Source: Leptolyngbyaceae cyanobacterium clean351 (GTDB taxonomy: Bacteria > Cyanobacteriota > Cyanobacteriia > DAIDHW01). From it: a stretch of DNA of 64,000 bases. The position numbers and the translations under genes are program-made. The stretch's first letter is position 1, and every line of letters starts with the position of its first letter. Of the stretch, positions 37,165-47,700 are shown piece by piece. The notes below the pieces were generated by a model. It was given only the letters and a program-made list of their open reading frames with translations, ran no database searches and had not been told where the DNA came from. The stretch lies in assembly GCA_027451865.1 (NCBI GenBank), contig DAIDHW010000003.1, positions 70,891-134,890 of the forward strand, written 5' to 3'.

Positions 37165-37207
37165 GTATGAAAAAGTACATTTTACCCGATCTGATGAGCT
37201 GTACGAT
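37165..37207 (+). promoter_or_regulatory. NtcA-activated promoter of the urt operon
   Basis: GTATGAAAAAGTAC at 37165-37178 is an exact GTA-N8-TAC NtcA box. TACGAT at 37202-37207 fits the TAN3T -10 box and begins 23 nt after the end of the site, the class II arrangement in which NtcA replaces the -35. The ATG of urtA is at 37273. This predicts induction of the urea transporter under nitrogen limitation, and the ntcA gene itself is in this window. Confidence 0.85.
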
Positions 37208-37272
37208 GGCCCCACTGCTAGGGTTCCCCCCTGAAGTACCCCTGCCTGAGGAGAATTAGGACTTTTAGGTTA

Positions 37273-38589
37273 ATGAAAAGACAGTTTAGTCGGCGTAAAT
37301 TTTTACTTTACGGTGGGGCCACCCTGGGGACCACTATGCTCTTGAAAGCCTGCGGTAGCCAGCCCACCCCAGAAGCCCAATCTAGCGCTTCCCCAACCAC
37401 CTCAGCTTCCCCTAGCTCCACCATCAAGGTAGGCATCCTCCACTCCCTCAGTGGCACCATGGCCATTAGCGAGAAGACAGTGGTGGACGCAGAACAGATG
37501 GCTATTGATGAGATCAATGCCGCCGGGGGAGTTCTGGGGATGCAGATCGAGGCAGTGGTGGAGGATGGGGCCTCAGATTGGCCGACCTTTGCCGCCAAGG
37601 CCAAAAAGCTGATCGAACAGGACAAAGTAGTAACCGTCTTTGGCTGCTGGACATCCGCCAGTCGTAAGGCGGTGTTACCTGTGTTCGAGTCAGAGAAAAA
37701 CATGCTCTGGTATCCTGTCCAGTACGAAGGTCAAGAGTGCTCCAAGTACGTCTTCTATACTGGTGCTGTACCCAACCAACAGATCGAGCCGGCCGTGACT
37801 TGGCTGTTGAAAAACAAAGGCAAGCAGTTTTTCCTGGTCGGTTCCGACTACGTTTTCCCCCGGACTGCCAACACAATCATCAAAGGTCAACTCCAGGCCC
37901 AGGGGGGCACCACAGTTGGGGAAGACTACTTACCCCTAGGGGCAACTGAGGTCACCCCGATCATCGCTAAGATTCGGGCCGCCTTACCCAATGGCGGGGT
38001 GATCTTTAACACTCTCAATGGGGATAGCAACGTGGCCTTCTTCAAGCAGCTCAAGGGCTCTGGAATCACCCCTGACAAGTGGCCAGTTATGTCTGTGAGT
38101 ATTGCTGAACAGGAAGTTCAATCCATCGGCACTTCCTACCTAGATGGTCAATACGCCTCATGGAATTACTTCATGAGTATTGACAGTCCAGCAAACAAAA
38201 AGTTTGTCAGTGACTTCCAGGCCAAGTACGGCGCTAATCGGGTAACTGATGACCCCATGGAAGCAGCCTATATCGCCGTCTACCTATGGAAGCAGGCAGT
38301 GGAGAAGGCTGGTACCGCCAGTGATTTGGAAAAGGTGCGCGCCGCCGCCCTAGGCCAGAGCTTCAATGCCCCTGAGGGGAAGGTGACCCTAGAGGATAAC
38401 CACCACTTGGCTAAGTTCGTGCGCATCGGTGAAGTTCAGCCCAGTGGGCAGTTCAGTGTAGTCTACGCTTCCCCGAATGCCGTCAAGCCCCAGCCCTGGA
38501 GTCAGTTTGTTGCTTCCACTAAGGGTTACACCTGTAACTGGTCCCTTGACCGGCCTGACGCCGGCAAGTTTAAAATGGGCAGTACTTAG
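37273..38589 (+). CDS. urtA: Urea ABC transporter substrate-binding lipoprotein UrtA
   Basis: This 438-aa protein has a twin-arginine-like and lipoprotein leader (FSRRKFLLYGG then LLKAC, lipid Cys at about residue 27), a Ser/Thr/Pro linker, and the UrtA binding domain: IKVGILHSLSGTMAISE, FGCWTSASRKAVLPVFE, NMLWYPVQYEGQECS and DYLPLGATEV. The specific blocks for amide/urea binding separate it from branched-chain amino acid binders. It is anchored outside the plasma membrane and delivers urea to UrtBC. It is the first gene of urtABCDE. Confidence 0.96.
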   Translation: MKRQFSRRKFLLYGGATLGTTMLLKACGSQPTPEAQSSASPTTSASPSSTIKVGILHSLSGTMAISEKTVVDAEQMAIDEINAAGGVLGMQIEAVVEDGASDWPTFAAKAKKLIEQDKVVTVFGCWTSASRKAVLPVFESEKNMLWYPVQYEGQECSKYVFYTGAVPNQQIEPAVTWLLKNKGKQFFLVGSDYVFPRTANTIIKGQLQAQGGTTVGEDYLPLGATEVTPIIAKIRAALPNGGVIFNTLNGDSNVAFFKQLKGSGITPDKWPVMSVSIAEQEVQSIGTSYLDGQYASWNYFMSIDSPANKKFVSDFQAKYGANRVTDDPMEAAYIAVYLWKQAVEKAGTASDLEKVRAAALGQSFNAPEGKVTLEDNHHLAKFVRIGEVQPSGQFSVVYASPNAVKPQPWSQFVASTKGYTCNWSLDRPDAGKFKMGST

Positions 38590-38660
38590 ACTACCCTTGC
38601 CAAACCCCGGGGACCGGCAGTCTGGTCCCTGCCCCCATCCAGACTGGAGTTATTAGCGTT

Positions 38661-39812
38661 TTGCTTTCCGTACTTCTTGACACCCTATTTGACGGCATTA
38701 GCATTGGGTCAGTATTACTCCTTGCCGCCCTCGGTTTGGCCATAGTTTTTGGCCTGATGGGGGTGATAAACATGGCCCATGGGGAGCTGATGATGATCGG
38801 GGCCTACACGATGTACCTAGTACAAAATAGCTTTGGCGGCCTGGGAGGAGTTTGGTTTGAGTCTTATATTTTCCTCGCCCTACCGACTGCCTTCCTGGTC
38901 GCCGCCCTAGGGGGATTAATGCTGGAGCGATGGGTGATTCGCTACCTGTACGGTCGGCCCCTGGAGACTCTCCTGGCCACCTGGGGGGTGAGCTTGATCC
39001 TGCAGCAGTTCGTCCGCAGCGTCAACTGGGCCATGGTGATTGGTCTGGTGCTGTGGGGGGCTTTAATCCTGACTGGTCGCCTCCTGGTGTGGCCGCGATG
39101 GGGTAATTTGCCTTGGATGTCCCGGGTATGGGTAATAGCCGCCGGAGCCTTAGCTTGGGGAGTAGGTGCCCTGGCGGGAGAGCGGTTTGGCTTGGCCCTC
39201 GAGGAGCCTTGGTTCGGAGCTGAAGGGGTCGACGTCAATGCGCCTGACTGGCTGCAAGGGGGCATCCCCCTAGGGGATTTTCAACTGCCGGCTTCTCGAC
39301 TGTTTATCATCAGCCTGACTAGTATCTGTCTGCTGGGTCTATACCTGTTTTTGCAAAAGTCCCCCTGGGGGCTGCGGATTAGAGCTGTGACCCAAAACCG
39401 CAGCATGAGCGCTTGCTTGGGTATTCCCACCGGCACTGTGGACGCCCTCACCTTTGCCCTAGGGTCGGGACTAGCGGGGGTAGCTGGCTGTGCCGTCAGC
39501 CTCCTAGGGTCTGTCGATCCCAACCTGGGTCAGGAGTACATCGTTAACACCTTCATGGTAGTGGTGGTGGGAGGGGTAGGTAATCTGGTGGGTAGCGTAG
39601 TGGCGGCCATGACCATCGGCATCCTCCAGGACCTTTTTTCCTCCGGCATTTTGCCTCTCCTGCTAGGGGACAAGAATCCCCTAACAGGCTTCTTCAACTT
39701 CTTTGCTACCGACAGCATGGCCAAGGTGATAGTATTTGCCTTGATCATCATCTTCCTCCAGGTACGCCCGGCCGGGATGTTTCCCCAGAAGGGACGGTCC
39801 GTGGATGCTTAA
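38661..39812 (+). CDS. urtB: Urea ABC transporter permease UrtB
   Basis: This 383-aa permease of the LivH type has about nine membrane helices. It shows FGLMGVINMAHGELMMIGAYT, the ERWVIRYLYGRPLETLLATWG block, and VTQNRSMSACLGI, with the EAA-like region near TFALGSGLAGVAG. The central segment between helices (about residues 110-200) is longer than in LivH, as usual for UrtB. It pairs with UrtC to form the membrane channel. The stop overlaps urtC by 8 nt. The start may lie a few codons from the one given. Confidence 0.95.
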   Translation: MLSVLLDTLFDGISIGSVLLLAALGLAIVFGLMGVINMAHGELMMIGAYTMYLVQNSFGGLGGVWFESYIFLALPTAFLVAALGGLMLERWVIRYLYGRPLETLLATWGVSLILQQFVRSVNWAMVIGLVLWGALILTGRLLVWPRWGNLPWMSRVWVIAAGALAWGVGALAGERFGLALEEPWFGAEGVDVNAPDWLQGGIPLGDFQLPASRLFIISLTSICLLGLYLFLQKSPWGLRIRAVTQNRSMSACLGIPTGTVDALTFALGSGLAGVAGCAVSLLGSVDPNLGQEYIVNTFMVVVVGGVGNLVGSVVAAMTIGILQDLFSSGILPLLLGDKNPLTGFFNFFATDSMAKVIVFALIIIFLQVRPAGMFPQKGRSVDA

Positions 39813-40941
39813 TTTGAGACTTAGTCGCCCCAAAGCCCTGCTCTTAGAGGTCGGGGTGGTCTTCCTTTTAGTACTGGCGACCGTCTTTGGGGTCCCTCCC
39901 CTCCTGACCGCCGCAGGCCAAGCCTACCGCATTAACCTTCTGGGTCGTTTTCTTGCCCTAGCGATTGCCGCCTTAGGGGTAGACCTGATTTGGGGCTTTA
40001 CTGGTCTGTTGAGTTTGGGCCAGGGTATATTCTTTGCCCTGGGGGGGTATAGCTTGGCTATGCACCTCCAACTACAGATCCCCACAGGCCAGCTGCCTGA
40101 CTTTTTCTCCCTGTACGGAGTCAGTCAACTGCCCTGGTTCTGGTATCCCTACTACTCCTTTGGCTTCACCCTAGCGGCAGTAGTGCTCCTGCCAGCTCTC
40201 ACGGCGGCCTTGCTTGGGTATCTAGTATTTCGTAACCGGATCCGGGGTGTCTACTTCGCCATCCTCACCCAGGCCGCCCTGATTGTCTTTTTTAATTTCT
40301 TCAACGGCCAGCAGAAGCTCATTAATGGCACTAACGGCCTCAAAACGGACACTACGGAGTTATTTGGCCAACTGGTCAGCTCCCAGCCCATCCAGTCAGC
40401 CTTTTACACCTGTACGGTGGTCCTGGTGGCCGTGGCCTACTTTTTGTGTCGTTGGCTAACTAGCGGTCGCTTTGGTCGGATTCTGGTGGCAGTGCGCGAT
40501 GACGAAACCCGCCTGCGGTTCTCTGGGTATAACCCTACGGGGTTCAAGGTGGTAGTGTTTGCTATTGCGGCAGCACTAGTAGGAGTAGCCGGAGCTCTCT
40601 ACACCGTCCAGTCGGGGATCATTACCCCAGACGCCATGAGCATCGCCTTTTCCATTGACATGGTGATTTGGGTGGCAGTGGGGGGGAGGGGGACTCTAGT
40701 AGGAGCAATTTTGGGAGCGCTGCTAGTAGAGTTTGCTCGCAACAACCTGAGTGACCAGTTCCCGGAGTTCTGGCTATTTCTTCAGGGAGCATTATTTTTA
40801 CTCGTGGTAACCGTGTTACCTGGGGGAGTCATTGGTTGGGTACGCACTTGGCGGATTTTCCCCCCTCCAACCGTCACCACTTACCCCAGCCTAGAAGTTG
40901 ACCTGGAGCCAGAGGATGACCAGCAAGATTCTCGTGACTGA
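39805..40941 (+). CDS. urtC: Urea ABC transporter permease UrtC
   Basis: This 378-aa LivM-type permease has about ten helices. Blocks: GVDLIWGFTGLLSLGQGIFFALGGY, NRIRGVYFAILTQAALIVFFNFF, NGLK, and the cytoplasmic coupling loop VRDDETRLRFSGYNP. It is the second membrane subunit of the urea transporter. Both ends overlap neighbours (8 nt with urtB, 26 nt with urtD), so the operon is translationally coupled. Confidence 0.95.
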   Translation: MLNLRLSRPKALLLEVGVVFLLVLATVFGVPPLLTAAGQAYRINLLGRFLALAIAALGVDLIWGFTGLLSLGQGIFFALGGYSLAMHLQLQIPTGQLPDFFSLYGVSQLPWFWYPYYSFGFTLAAVVLLPALTAALLGYLVFRNRIRGVYFAILTQAALIVFFNFFNGQQKLINGTNGLKTDTTELFGQLVSSQPIQSAFYTCTVVLVAVAYFLCRWLTSGRFGRILVAVRDDETRLRFSGYNPTGFKVVVFAIAAALVGVAGALYTVQSGIITPDAMSIAFSIDMVIWVAVGGRGTLVGAILGALLVEFARNNLSDQFPEFWLFLQGALFLLVVTVLPGGVIGWVRTWRIFPPPTVTTYPSLEVDLEPEDDQQDSRD

Positions 40942-41662
40942 AAATCTCACGGTTAGTTTTGATGGCTTCAAGGCGCTGAAGAACTTGAATTTCAGTCTCG
41001 AGCCGGGGGAACTGCGGGTGGTGATCGGCCCCAACGGCGCCGGCAAGACTACTTTCCTGGATGTAATCACCGGCAAGGTCCAACCCACTAGCGGCCGGAT
41101 CCTGTTCAAGGGCCAAAACTTGCGCCGCCAAACCGAGGAGCAGATCTCGCGCTTGGGGATTGGGCGCAAGTTTCAAACCCCCCGAGTCTACCTCAACCTT
41201 ACCTGTTGGCAGAATTTAGAGCTTTCCTACCACGCCCGCAAGAGTGTCTGGGGGACTTTATTCCCCAGACCTCCCCGGGACGAGCGGCGTCACCTTGGAC
41301 ACCTGTTGGAGATTATTGGCCTAGTGCCCCAGGCTCAAAGCCGGGCTGCTTTGCTATCCCACGGGGAAAAACAACGCCTGGAAATTGGCATGTTGGTAGC
41401 CCAATCCCCAAACCTGCTGTTAGTAGATGAGCCGGTCGCCGGCCTGACGGACGAAGAGACGGGGAAAGTCGGTGAGCTACTGCTAACCTTGGCCGAGACC
41501 CATTCGATCCTGGTGATTGAACACGACATGGAGTTTGTGCGCCAAATTGCCCGCCAGGTGACGGTCCTCCACGAAGGGACGATTTTGTGCGAAGGTACAA
41601 TCGAGCAGGTGCAAGCTGACCCCCGGGTCATCGAAGTCTACCTGGGTCAGCCCCAGGAATAA
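40916..41662 (+). CDS. urtD: Urea ABC transporter ATPase UrtD
   Basis: A protein of about 248 aa starting at ATG 40916 (MTSKILVTENLTVSFDGFKAL). Walker A is GPNGAGKTT, the Q-loop region is GRKFQTPRV, the signature region is LLSHGEKQRLEIGMLV, Walker B is LLLVDEPVAGLTDEE, and the H-loop is VIEHDMEFV. The signature is LSHGEKQ rather than LSGGQ, a known UrtD/LivG variant. It hydrolyses ATP together with UrtE. Confidence 0.95.
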   Translation: MTSKILVTENLTVSFDGFKALKNLNFSLEPGELRVVIGPNGAGKTTFLDVITGKVQPTSGRILFKGQNLRRQTEEQISRLGIGRKFQTPRVYLNLTCWQNLELSYHARKSVWGTLFPRPPRDERRHLGHLLEIIGLVPQAQSRAALLSHGEKQRLEIGMLVAQSPNLLLVDEPVAGLTDEETGKVGELLLTLAETHSILVIEHDMEFVRQIARQVTVLHEGTILCEGTIEQVQADPRVIEVYLGQPQE

Positions 41663-41681
41663 TGCCTCCCCCCCTCCCCCC

Positions 41682-42380
41682 ATGCTCCAAGTTGCCAGCC
41701 TTGACGTCTACTACGGCGAAAGCCACATTCTCCGCAGTGTTGACCTGACCGTCCCCCCCGGACAAATGGTTTGCCTGATCGGCCGCAACGGGGTGGGGAA
41801 AACCACACTCCTGAAGACTATCATGGGGTTAATTCACCCGCGCCGGGGCAGCATCACCCTCAAGGGCGAGTCGATTTTGTCCCTGTCCCCAGACCAGCGA
41901 GCCCGCCAGGGGATTGGTTACGTTCCCCAGGGGCGGGAAATTATCCCCCGGCTGACAGTGGAAGAAAATCTCCTGCTAGGATTAGAAGCCCGGCCTCGCG
42001 GTTCACGCAGCACAAAAATCCCTCCCGAGATATTTGAGTTGTTCCCGGTCCTCAAAACCATGTTGTCCCGGCGTGGGGGAGATCTTAGTGGTGGCCAGCA
42101 GCAGCAGCTAGCAATTGGCCGAGCCCTGATGGGACAACCTCAATTGTTGGTGCTAGATGAGCCAACAGAAGGGATTCAGCCCTCGATCATTTTGGAAATA
42201 GAGGCAGCGGTACGGCGGATCATAGAGTCACAGGGGGTCTCGGTTTTGTTAGTCGAGCAACATCTGCACTTTGTCCGACAGGCTGATTTTTACTACGCCA
42301 TGCAAAAGGGCGGTATAGTAGCTTCCGGACTCACTCAAAACCTTAGTCAGGATGTGATCCAACAGTTTCTGGCAGTTTAG
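41682..42380 (+). CDS. urtE: Urea ABC transporter ATPase UrtE
   Basis: This 232-aa LivF-type ATPase has Walker A GRNGVGKTT, Q-loop YVPQGREIIPRLTVEENL, signature LSGGQQQQLAIGRALM, Walker B LLVLDEPTEGIQPS and H-loop LLVEQHLHFV. It is the last gene of urtABCDE. A hydrolase gene follows after 8 nt and may be carried on the same transcript, though its function is not obviously linked. Confidence 0.95.
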   Translation: MLQVASLDVYYGESHILRSVDLTVPPGQMVCLIGRNGVGKTTLLKTIMGLIHPRRGSITLKGESILSLSPDQRARQGIGYVPQGREIIPRLTVEENLLLGLEARPRGSRSTKIPPEIFELFPVLKTMLSRRGGDLSGGQQQQLAIGRALMGQPQLLVLDEPTEGIQPSIILEIEAAVRRIIESQGVSVLLVEQHLHFVRQADFYYAMQKGGIVASGLTQNLSQDVIQQFLAV

Positions 42381-42388
42381 AATCTTCC

Positions 42389-44062
42389 ATGCTCACCCGT
42401 GTTAGTTTACTAGTCAGGATTGTGCCCGCATGGCTGGTCAGGTCGATAGCGTGGTGGTGCCTGGGACTTGGCTTGAGCCTCATTACAACCATCCTCTGGG
42501 CCAGCCCCGGTCAAAGTGCCTCGACTTTGGAATTCATCTACCCCCGCATTGCTCAACTCTCCATCCCCCTGGCTAACCTGGAGGCGTTTGTCCGAGACGG
42601 CCAGATCAGCCCCCAGTTTAAAACCTATATCCAGCTGACCAACGCCCAACCAGAGGACCTCCAGGCCACCCGGGATGTGCTGCAGCAGCGTTACCAGATT
42701 AGCCCAACCACCGTTTCCCAGTTCACTAAAACTCACCTAGGAGAACTATTACTAGAACAACTAGGGCAAGTTTTCCGCACCACCTCCAACCAAGATGGGG
42801 GCCCTATCCTACGGGAAGCCTTAATCAGAGCCACTAGTAGTCCTGAGGGTCTGACGGTACTGAATTTTCTGCACCAATACCCTGAAGCAACGGTGCAAAT
42901 CGATCTGCGCTCCAGTCTGCGGGCAATTAAACAGTTGTTTGACCTATTCCGGGAAAAGGACCTCATCCTCGCTCGTATCAAACAGGTAGCCTTGGCTGCC
43001 CCTAATCTCCCCCTCCCCTCTCCCGACTCAGACCTGCAACAACTAGGTCCCTACCATTGGCGTCTCGAAACCAGGCAGTTCCACAACCCGGAGCGGCGGG
43101 TAGGGGAGACGAATTTCCCAGCCGACCTTTATCTGCCCCAAGGCGGCGTCACCCCTTTGCCCCTAGTGGTAATCTCCCACGGGTTTGCCTCTAACCGCAC
43201 CACCTTTGCCTACTTAGCCCGCCATCTAGCTAGCTACGGTTTAGCAGTAGTAGTCCCGGATCATCCCCAGACCAACACCTCAGCTTTGAAGGAGTTTTTC
43301 GCTGGCTTAGATGAGTTTCCTGGCCCCCAAGACTGGATCGAGCGGCCCCGCGACATCACCTTCCTGTTAAACCAGCTCCAAGAACAGCCCCCGGCAGTAC
43401 CCCTCAACCTTAACCAAGTGGCGGTTCTAGGCCAGTCCCTGGGGGGATACACAGCCCTAGCCCTAGGGGGAGCCCAAGTCAATCTAGCTTCCCTGATCCG
43501 AGCCTGTCCCAAACCTAACGGTCGGCCCTTGACCTTTGATCTGGCTCTTTTGTACGAGTGTGATGCCTTGAAACTGCCCAAGCCAGTCTACAACCTCCGG
43601 GATGAGCGGGTTAAGGCCGTCCTAGCCATCAACCCCATCAGCGGACAGATTTTTGGTCCAGAGGGCTTCCGGCACCTGCAGGTACCTGTAGCCATCCTGG
43701 CCGGCAGTGATGACCTATTTTCTCCCCCTGTTCCCGAACAAATATATCCATTTTTGTGGCTACGTAATCCCCACAAGTACCTAGTTCTGGTGGATAAAGG
43801 TACCCATTTCTCCTTTCTGGCCGGCACCCAAGGCAGTGTTGTAAAGATCCCACCTGACCTGCTCGGGCCAGACCCCAGGAAGGCGACCCCCACCCTCAAA
43901 GCCATCAGCTTAGCTTTCATGCAAGTGCACCTGCGGCAGCAGCCCGCCTACGACGCTTACCTGAGCCAAACTTATCTCCAGTCCATCAGTCAAGCCCCTT
44001 TTAGCTTCAGTATCGTTACCCACCTTAACCGCGACCAACTTTACCAACCGGTCTCCGGTTGA
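42389..44062 (+). CDS. DUF1400 / alpha-beta hydrolase, exported
   Basis: This 557-aa protein has an N-terminal membrane or signal segment (about residues 18-42), a DUF1400 region (to about residue 215), and a C-terminal alpha/beta hydrolase: VVISHGFASNRTTFAYLARHLASYG as oxyanion-hole region, nucleophile elbow GQSLGG, an Asp in LAGSDDLFSP and a His in DKGTHFSFL. DUF1400-hydrolase fusions are common in cyanobacteria and are distant relatives of platelet-activating-factor acetylhydrolase and dienelactone hydrolase; an extracytoplasmic esterase is the safest guess. Confidence 0.85.
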   Translation: MLTRVSLLVRIVPAWLVRSIAWWCLGLGLSLITTILWASPGQSASTLEFIYPRIAQLSIPLANLEAFVRDGQISPQFKTYIQLTNAQPEDLQATRDVLQQRYQISPTTVSQFTKTHLGELLLEQLGQVFRTTSNQDGGPILREALIRATSSPEGLTVLNFLHQYPEATVQIDLRSSLRAIKQLFDLFREKDLILARIKQVALAAPNLPLPSPDSDLQQLGPYHWRLETRQFHNPERRVGETNFPADLYLPQGGVTPLPLVVISHGFASNRTTFAYLARHLASYGLAVVVPDHPQTNTSALKEFFAGLDEFPGPQDWIERPRDITFLLNQLQEQPPAVPLNLNQVAVLGQSLGGYTALALGGAQVNLASLIRACPKPNGRPLTFDLALLYECDALKLPKPVYNLRDERVKAVLAINPISGQIFGPEGFRHLQVPVAILAGSDDLFSPPVPEQIYPFLWLRNPHKYLVLVDKGTHFSFLAGTQGSVVKIPPDLLGPDPRKATPTLKAISLAFMQVHLRQQPAYDAYLSQTYLQSISQAPFSFSIVTHLNRDQLYQPVSG

Positions 44063-44070
44063 AGAATTGA

Positions 44071-45378
<1,308 letters not shown>

Positions 45379-45401
45379 ATTGGTCCGAGCTGAGGATATA
45401 C

Positions 45402-46616
45402 TCATCTATCTTTTAAGGAGTCATCAATACCCTTGAGGACTAACTTGCCCAAGGGTAATCCCGGGGGAAAAACCCCGGCGGTCTTGATTCTTTGAATTTC
45501 TCCTCGGGGGATAGCTAAACGCAGCTTTTCCCCCAAAGCTTGAACAATATCCCCCCGGTCAATCAGACCAGCAACTGCCCCGGCGGGGGTAAGGACAGTA
45601 ATCCAGGGGAGGTTTTGAGTTTCTAGGAGTGTTACCACTGCTGCCAGGGGAGTTTTCTCCGATACGGAGGGGAGACTAGCTAGGGGATGGACTAGACTGT
45701 GCAAGGTAAGCCGATCCCACTGGCTGCGCTCCACTTGCCGCAGGTCATCCACCTTCACCAACCCCCGGTAGCGCCCTTGGGAAGCGGCAAAATACACTGG
45801 TGTACACCCCTCCTCCAGGAGATACTCTTCAGCAAACTGATGCAGAGTCAAATCCGCATCTAGGACCCGGAAATCCCGGTTCAAAGCCTGGGCAGCTACC
45901 AGTTGGGCTAGGGCCTCCTGAATGTCAGACACTCGTTTATAAAAAGTGGCATTGCGCAGGGCAAACCAACCAATCAGAGTCAGCCACAGGCCGGCCACTA
46001 GGGATTCTGTCAGGCCTATCCACAAGCCGGCAGCCACGGCCACCCACCCAAGGAACTGACCGGCCCGGGCCGCCCAGGTGTTGCCTTGAGTACGGCTGCC
46101 CGTGAACTGCCATACCAGGGCTTTGAGGGCTTGGCCCCCGTCTAGGGGCATACCCGGCAGGAGATTAAAGAGGGCTAGGATCAAGTTGACCTGGGCCAGA
46201 CTGACAAGCAGCACCTGGAGGAGACTTTTACTGGCCAAGGGGGCAGCGAGGAGGAAAAACAGAACAAAGAGGCCAAAACTGACCGCCGGCCCCGCCAGGG
46301 CTAGGCGCAGGGCTTTGCCGGGAGTATCTGACTCCCGGTCGATGGTAGCTACACCCCCGAAAATGAACAGGGTGATGGAGAGGACCCGAATACCCTGGCG
46401 TAGAGCTACTAGACTATGACCAAGCTCGTGGAGCACTACTGAGCCAAACAAGGCTAGGGCTGAGGTGAGGGCTGCGGCCCAGGCAATCGGGGGAGGATAG
46501 CTAGATTGCAGGTCGCCCCAGTTAGCGACGGTGACCAGAACCAGGATAAATAGCCAGGAAGGATGGACGAGCAAGGGGATGCCAAATAGGGTCCCAAGAC
46601 GCCAGGACGCTTGCAT
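45402..46616 (-). CDS. Site-2-protease family intramembrane metallopeptidase with CBS pair
   Basis: This 404-aa M50 protein has zinc motif VVLHELGHSLVAL (about residues 60-72), a second motif LLPGMPLDGGQALKALVW with the metal-binding Asp, about six membrane helices, and two C-terminal CBS domains (about residues 245-300 and 310-370). Such S2P homologues cut membrane-bound anti-sigma factors or other regulators within the bilayer; CBS domains sense adenine nucleotides. An extended -10 (TGATATAAT) stands 26-34 nt upstream of its ATG. No substrate gene is adjacent. Confidence 0.92.
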   Translation of the reverse strand: MQASWRLGTLFGIPLLVHPSWLFILVLVTVANWGDLQSSYPPPIAWAAALTSALALFGSVVLHELGHSLVALRQGIRVLSITLFIFGGVATIDRESDTPGKALRLALAGPAVSFGLFVLFFLLAAPLASKSLLQVLLVSLAQVNLILALFNLLPGMPLDGGQALKALVWQFTGSRTQGNTWAARAGQFLGWVAVAAGLWIGLTESLVAGLWLTLIGWFALRNATFYKRVSDIQEALAQLVAAQALNRDFRVLDADLTLHQFAEEYLLEEGCTPVYFAASQGRYRGLVKVDDLRQVERSQWDRLTLHSLVHPLASLPSVSEKTPLAAVVTLLETQNLPWITVLTPAGAVAGLIDRGDIVQALGEKLRLAIPRGEIQRIKTAGVFPPGLPLGKLVLKGIDDSLKDR

Positions 46617-46641
46617 GAGAAGGGTACTAATGACTTAAGAT

Positions 46642-46650
46642 ATTATATCA
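46642..46650 (-). promoter_or_regulatory. Extended -10 promoter of the site-2-protease gene
   Basis: On the minus strand TGATATAAT ends 25 nt before the ATG at 46616. It has a perfect TATAAT with the TG extension; no good -35 is seen. Transcription would start about 20 nt upstream of the gene or less, leaving a very short leader. Confidence 0.5.
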
Positions 46651-46790
46651 TTTGGGGCCAGGGCTATTATCGATCCGCCCCGGCGAGGCCGGTTCAGGCA
46701 GGAATCTCAGGACCAGCCCGGACCCCGGTCTAGGTGAAGAGTAGTAACCACGCGGGTAGTCTACCTAACCTTAGGGACAGGGTACCCGAC

Positions 46791-47468
46791 TTAGACAAAC
46801 TGTTGACTCAGGGTAATAGGGTTGTGAACAGTAATTTTCTTCTTGTGGATAGAAATAATCTGTTTGTCCCGCAGGTCCCCCAACAGCCGAGTTACGGTCA
46901 CGCGGGTCGAGCCGATTGCTTCGGCGATGGCTTGATGGGAAAGGCGCAGGTCAATGGTAATTCCTTCATGGGTGGGGATGCCAAAGTCCCGGCACAGGAT
47001 CAGCAAAAAACTCACTAACCGTGACCCCATGTCCCGATGGGCTAGGGTTTCAATCATCATTTCAGTTTGCAAAATCCGAGAAGACAAGCCCTGGAGCATG
47101 AGCATGCACAGTTCTGGGTCTTCCTTGAGAGATTTTTCTACCTGGTCAATGGGCACAGAGTGCAGCTCTACCGGTGTAAAGGCGACGGCGTGGTAGAAGC
47201 GGTCAGAGCGATGACCAGTAATGAGGGAGAGGACGCCAAAAACACTATTCTCCCGCAACAGGGCAACGGTAATCTCCTCCCCGGCCTCGTAGACTCGGGA
47301 TAACTTCACTGCCCCCTTGACCAGGAAATAAACTCGTTCCGCCGGGTCACCCGGGAAGAAGATGGTTTTACCCCGGTCGAAAGACTCTATAACCAGGGGG
47401 AAAGGCCCCCCTGCCATTTTCTTGAACACCGCTGCCAGGGGCCGCTCCTGTGCTTGTACTGCCGCCAT
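46791..47468 (-). CDS. ntcA: Global nitrogen regulator NtcA
   Basis: This 225-aa CRP-family protein is a typical cyanobacterial NtcA: a cNMP-like sensory domain ([31 protein letters not shown]), the long dimerisation helix, and the C-terminal helix-turn-helix [25 protein letters not shown], which is nearly invariant in the family. It binds 2-oxoglutarate and PipX and activates nitrogen-assimilation genes at GTA-N8-TAC sites. Its own upstream region has such a site, and so does the urt operon in this window. Confidence 0.98.
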   Translation of the reverse strand: MAAVQAQERPLAAVFKKMAGGPFPLVIESFDRGKTIFFPGDPAERVYFLVKGAVKLSRVYEAGEEITVALLRENSVFGVLSLITGHRSDRFYHAVAFTPVELHSVPIDQVEKSLKEDPELCMLMLQGLSSRILQTEMMIETLAHRDMGSRLVSFLLILCRDFGIPTHEGITIDLRLSHQAIAEAIGSTRVTVTRLLGDLRDKQIISIHKKKITVHNPITLSQQFV

Positions 47469-47549
47469 AGTTACCCATAACCATCGTAAGATAGGGCCCG
47501 ATTGGTCAGGCCTACAACAACACTTAAACTAACTGCGCCTAGGTAAATT

Positions 47550-47563
47550 GTAGTTGAGACTAC
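47550..47563. promoter_or_regulatory. NtcA binding site between ntcA and fabI
   Basis: GTAGTTGAGACTAC is an exact GTA-N8-TAC box, 82 nt upstream of the ntcA start and 137 nt upstream of fabI. It fits NtcA autoregulation, which is known in cyanobacteria. The -10 spacing is not ideal in either direction: TAGTTT lies 18 nt downstream toward ntcA, and TATCGT 14 nt downstream toward fabI. The direction of control is therefore open. Confidence 0.7.
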
Positions 47564-47700
47564 ATATTTCTGGGGTCTATCGTCGGGAAACCCCGGCCAG
47601 TCTTGACTAACCTAGGCAGCTAGTAAGGCAACCTTTAGTCCCGGCCCCCAAATAAACTAAGATTACAGGGGGATTGTTTTCTGCCTCACTCACCTTTGTC

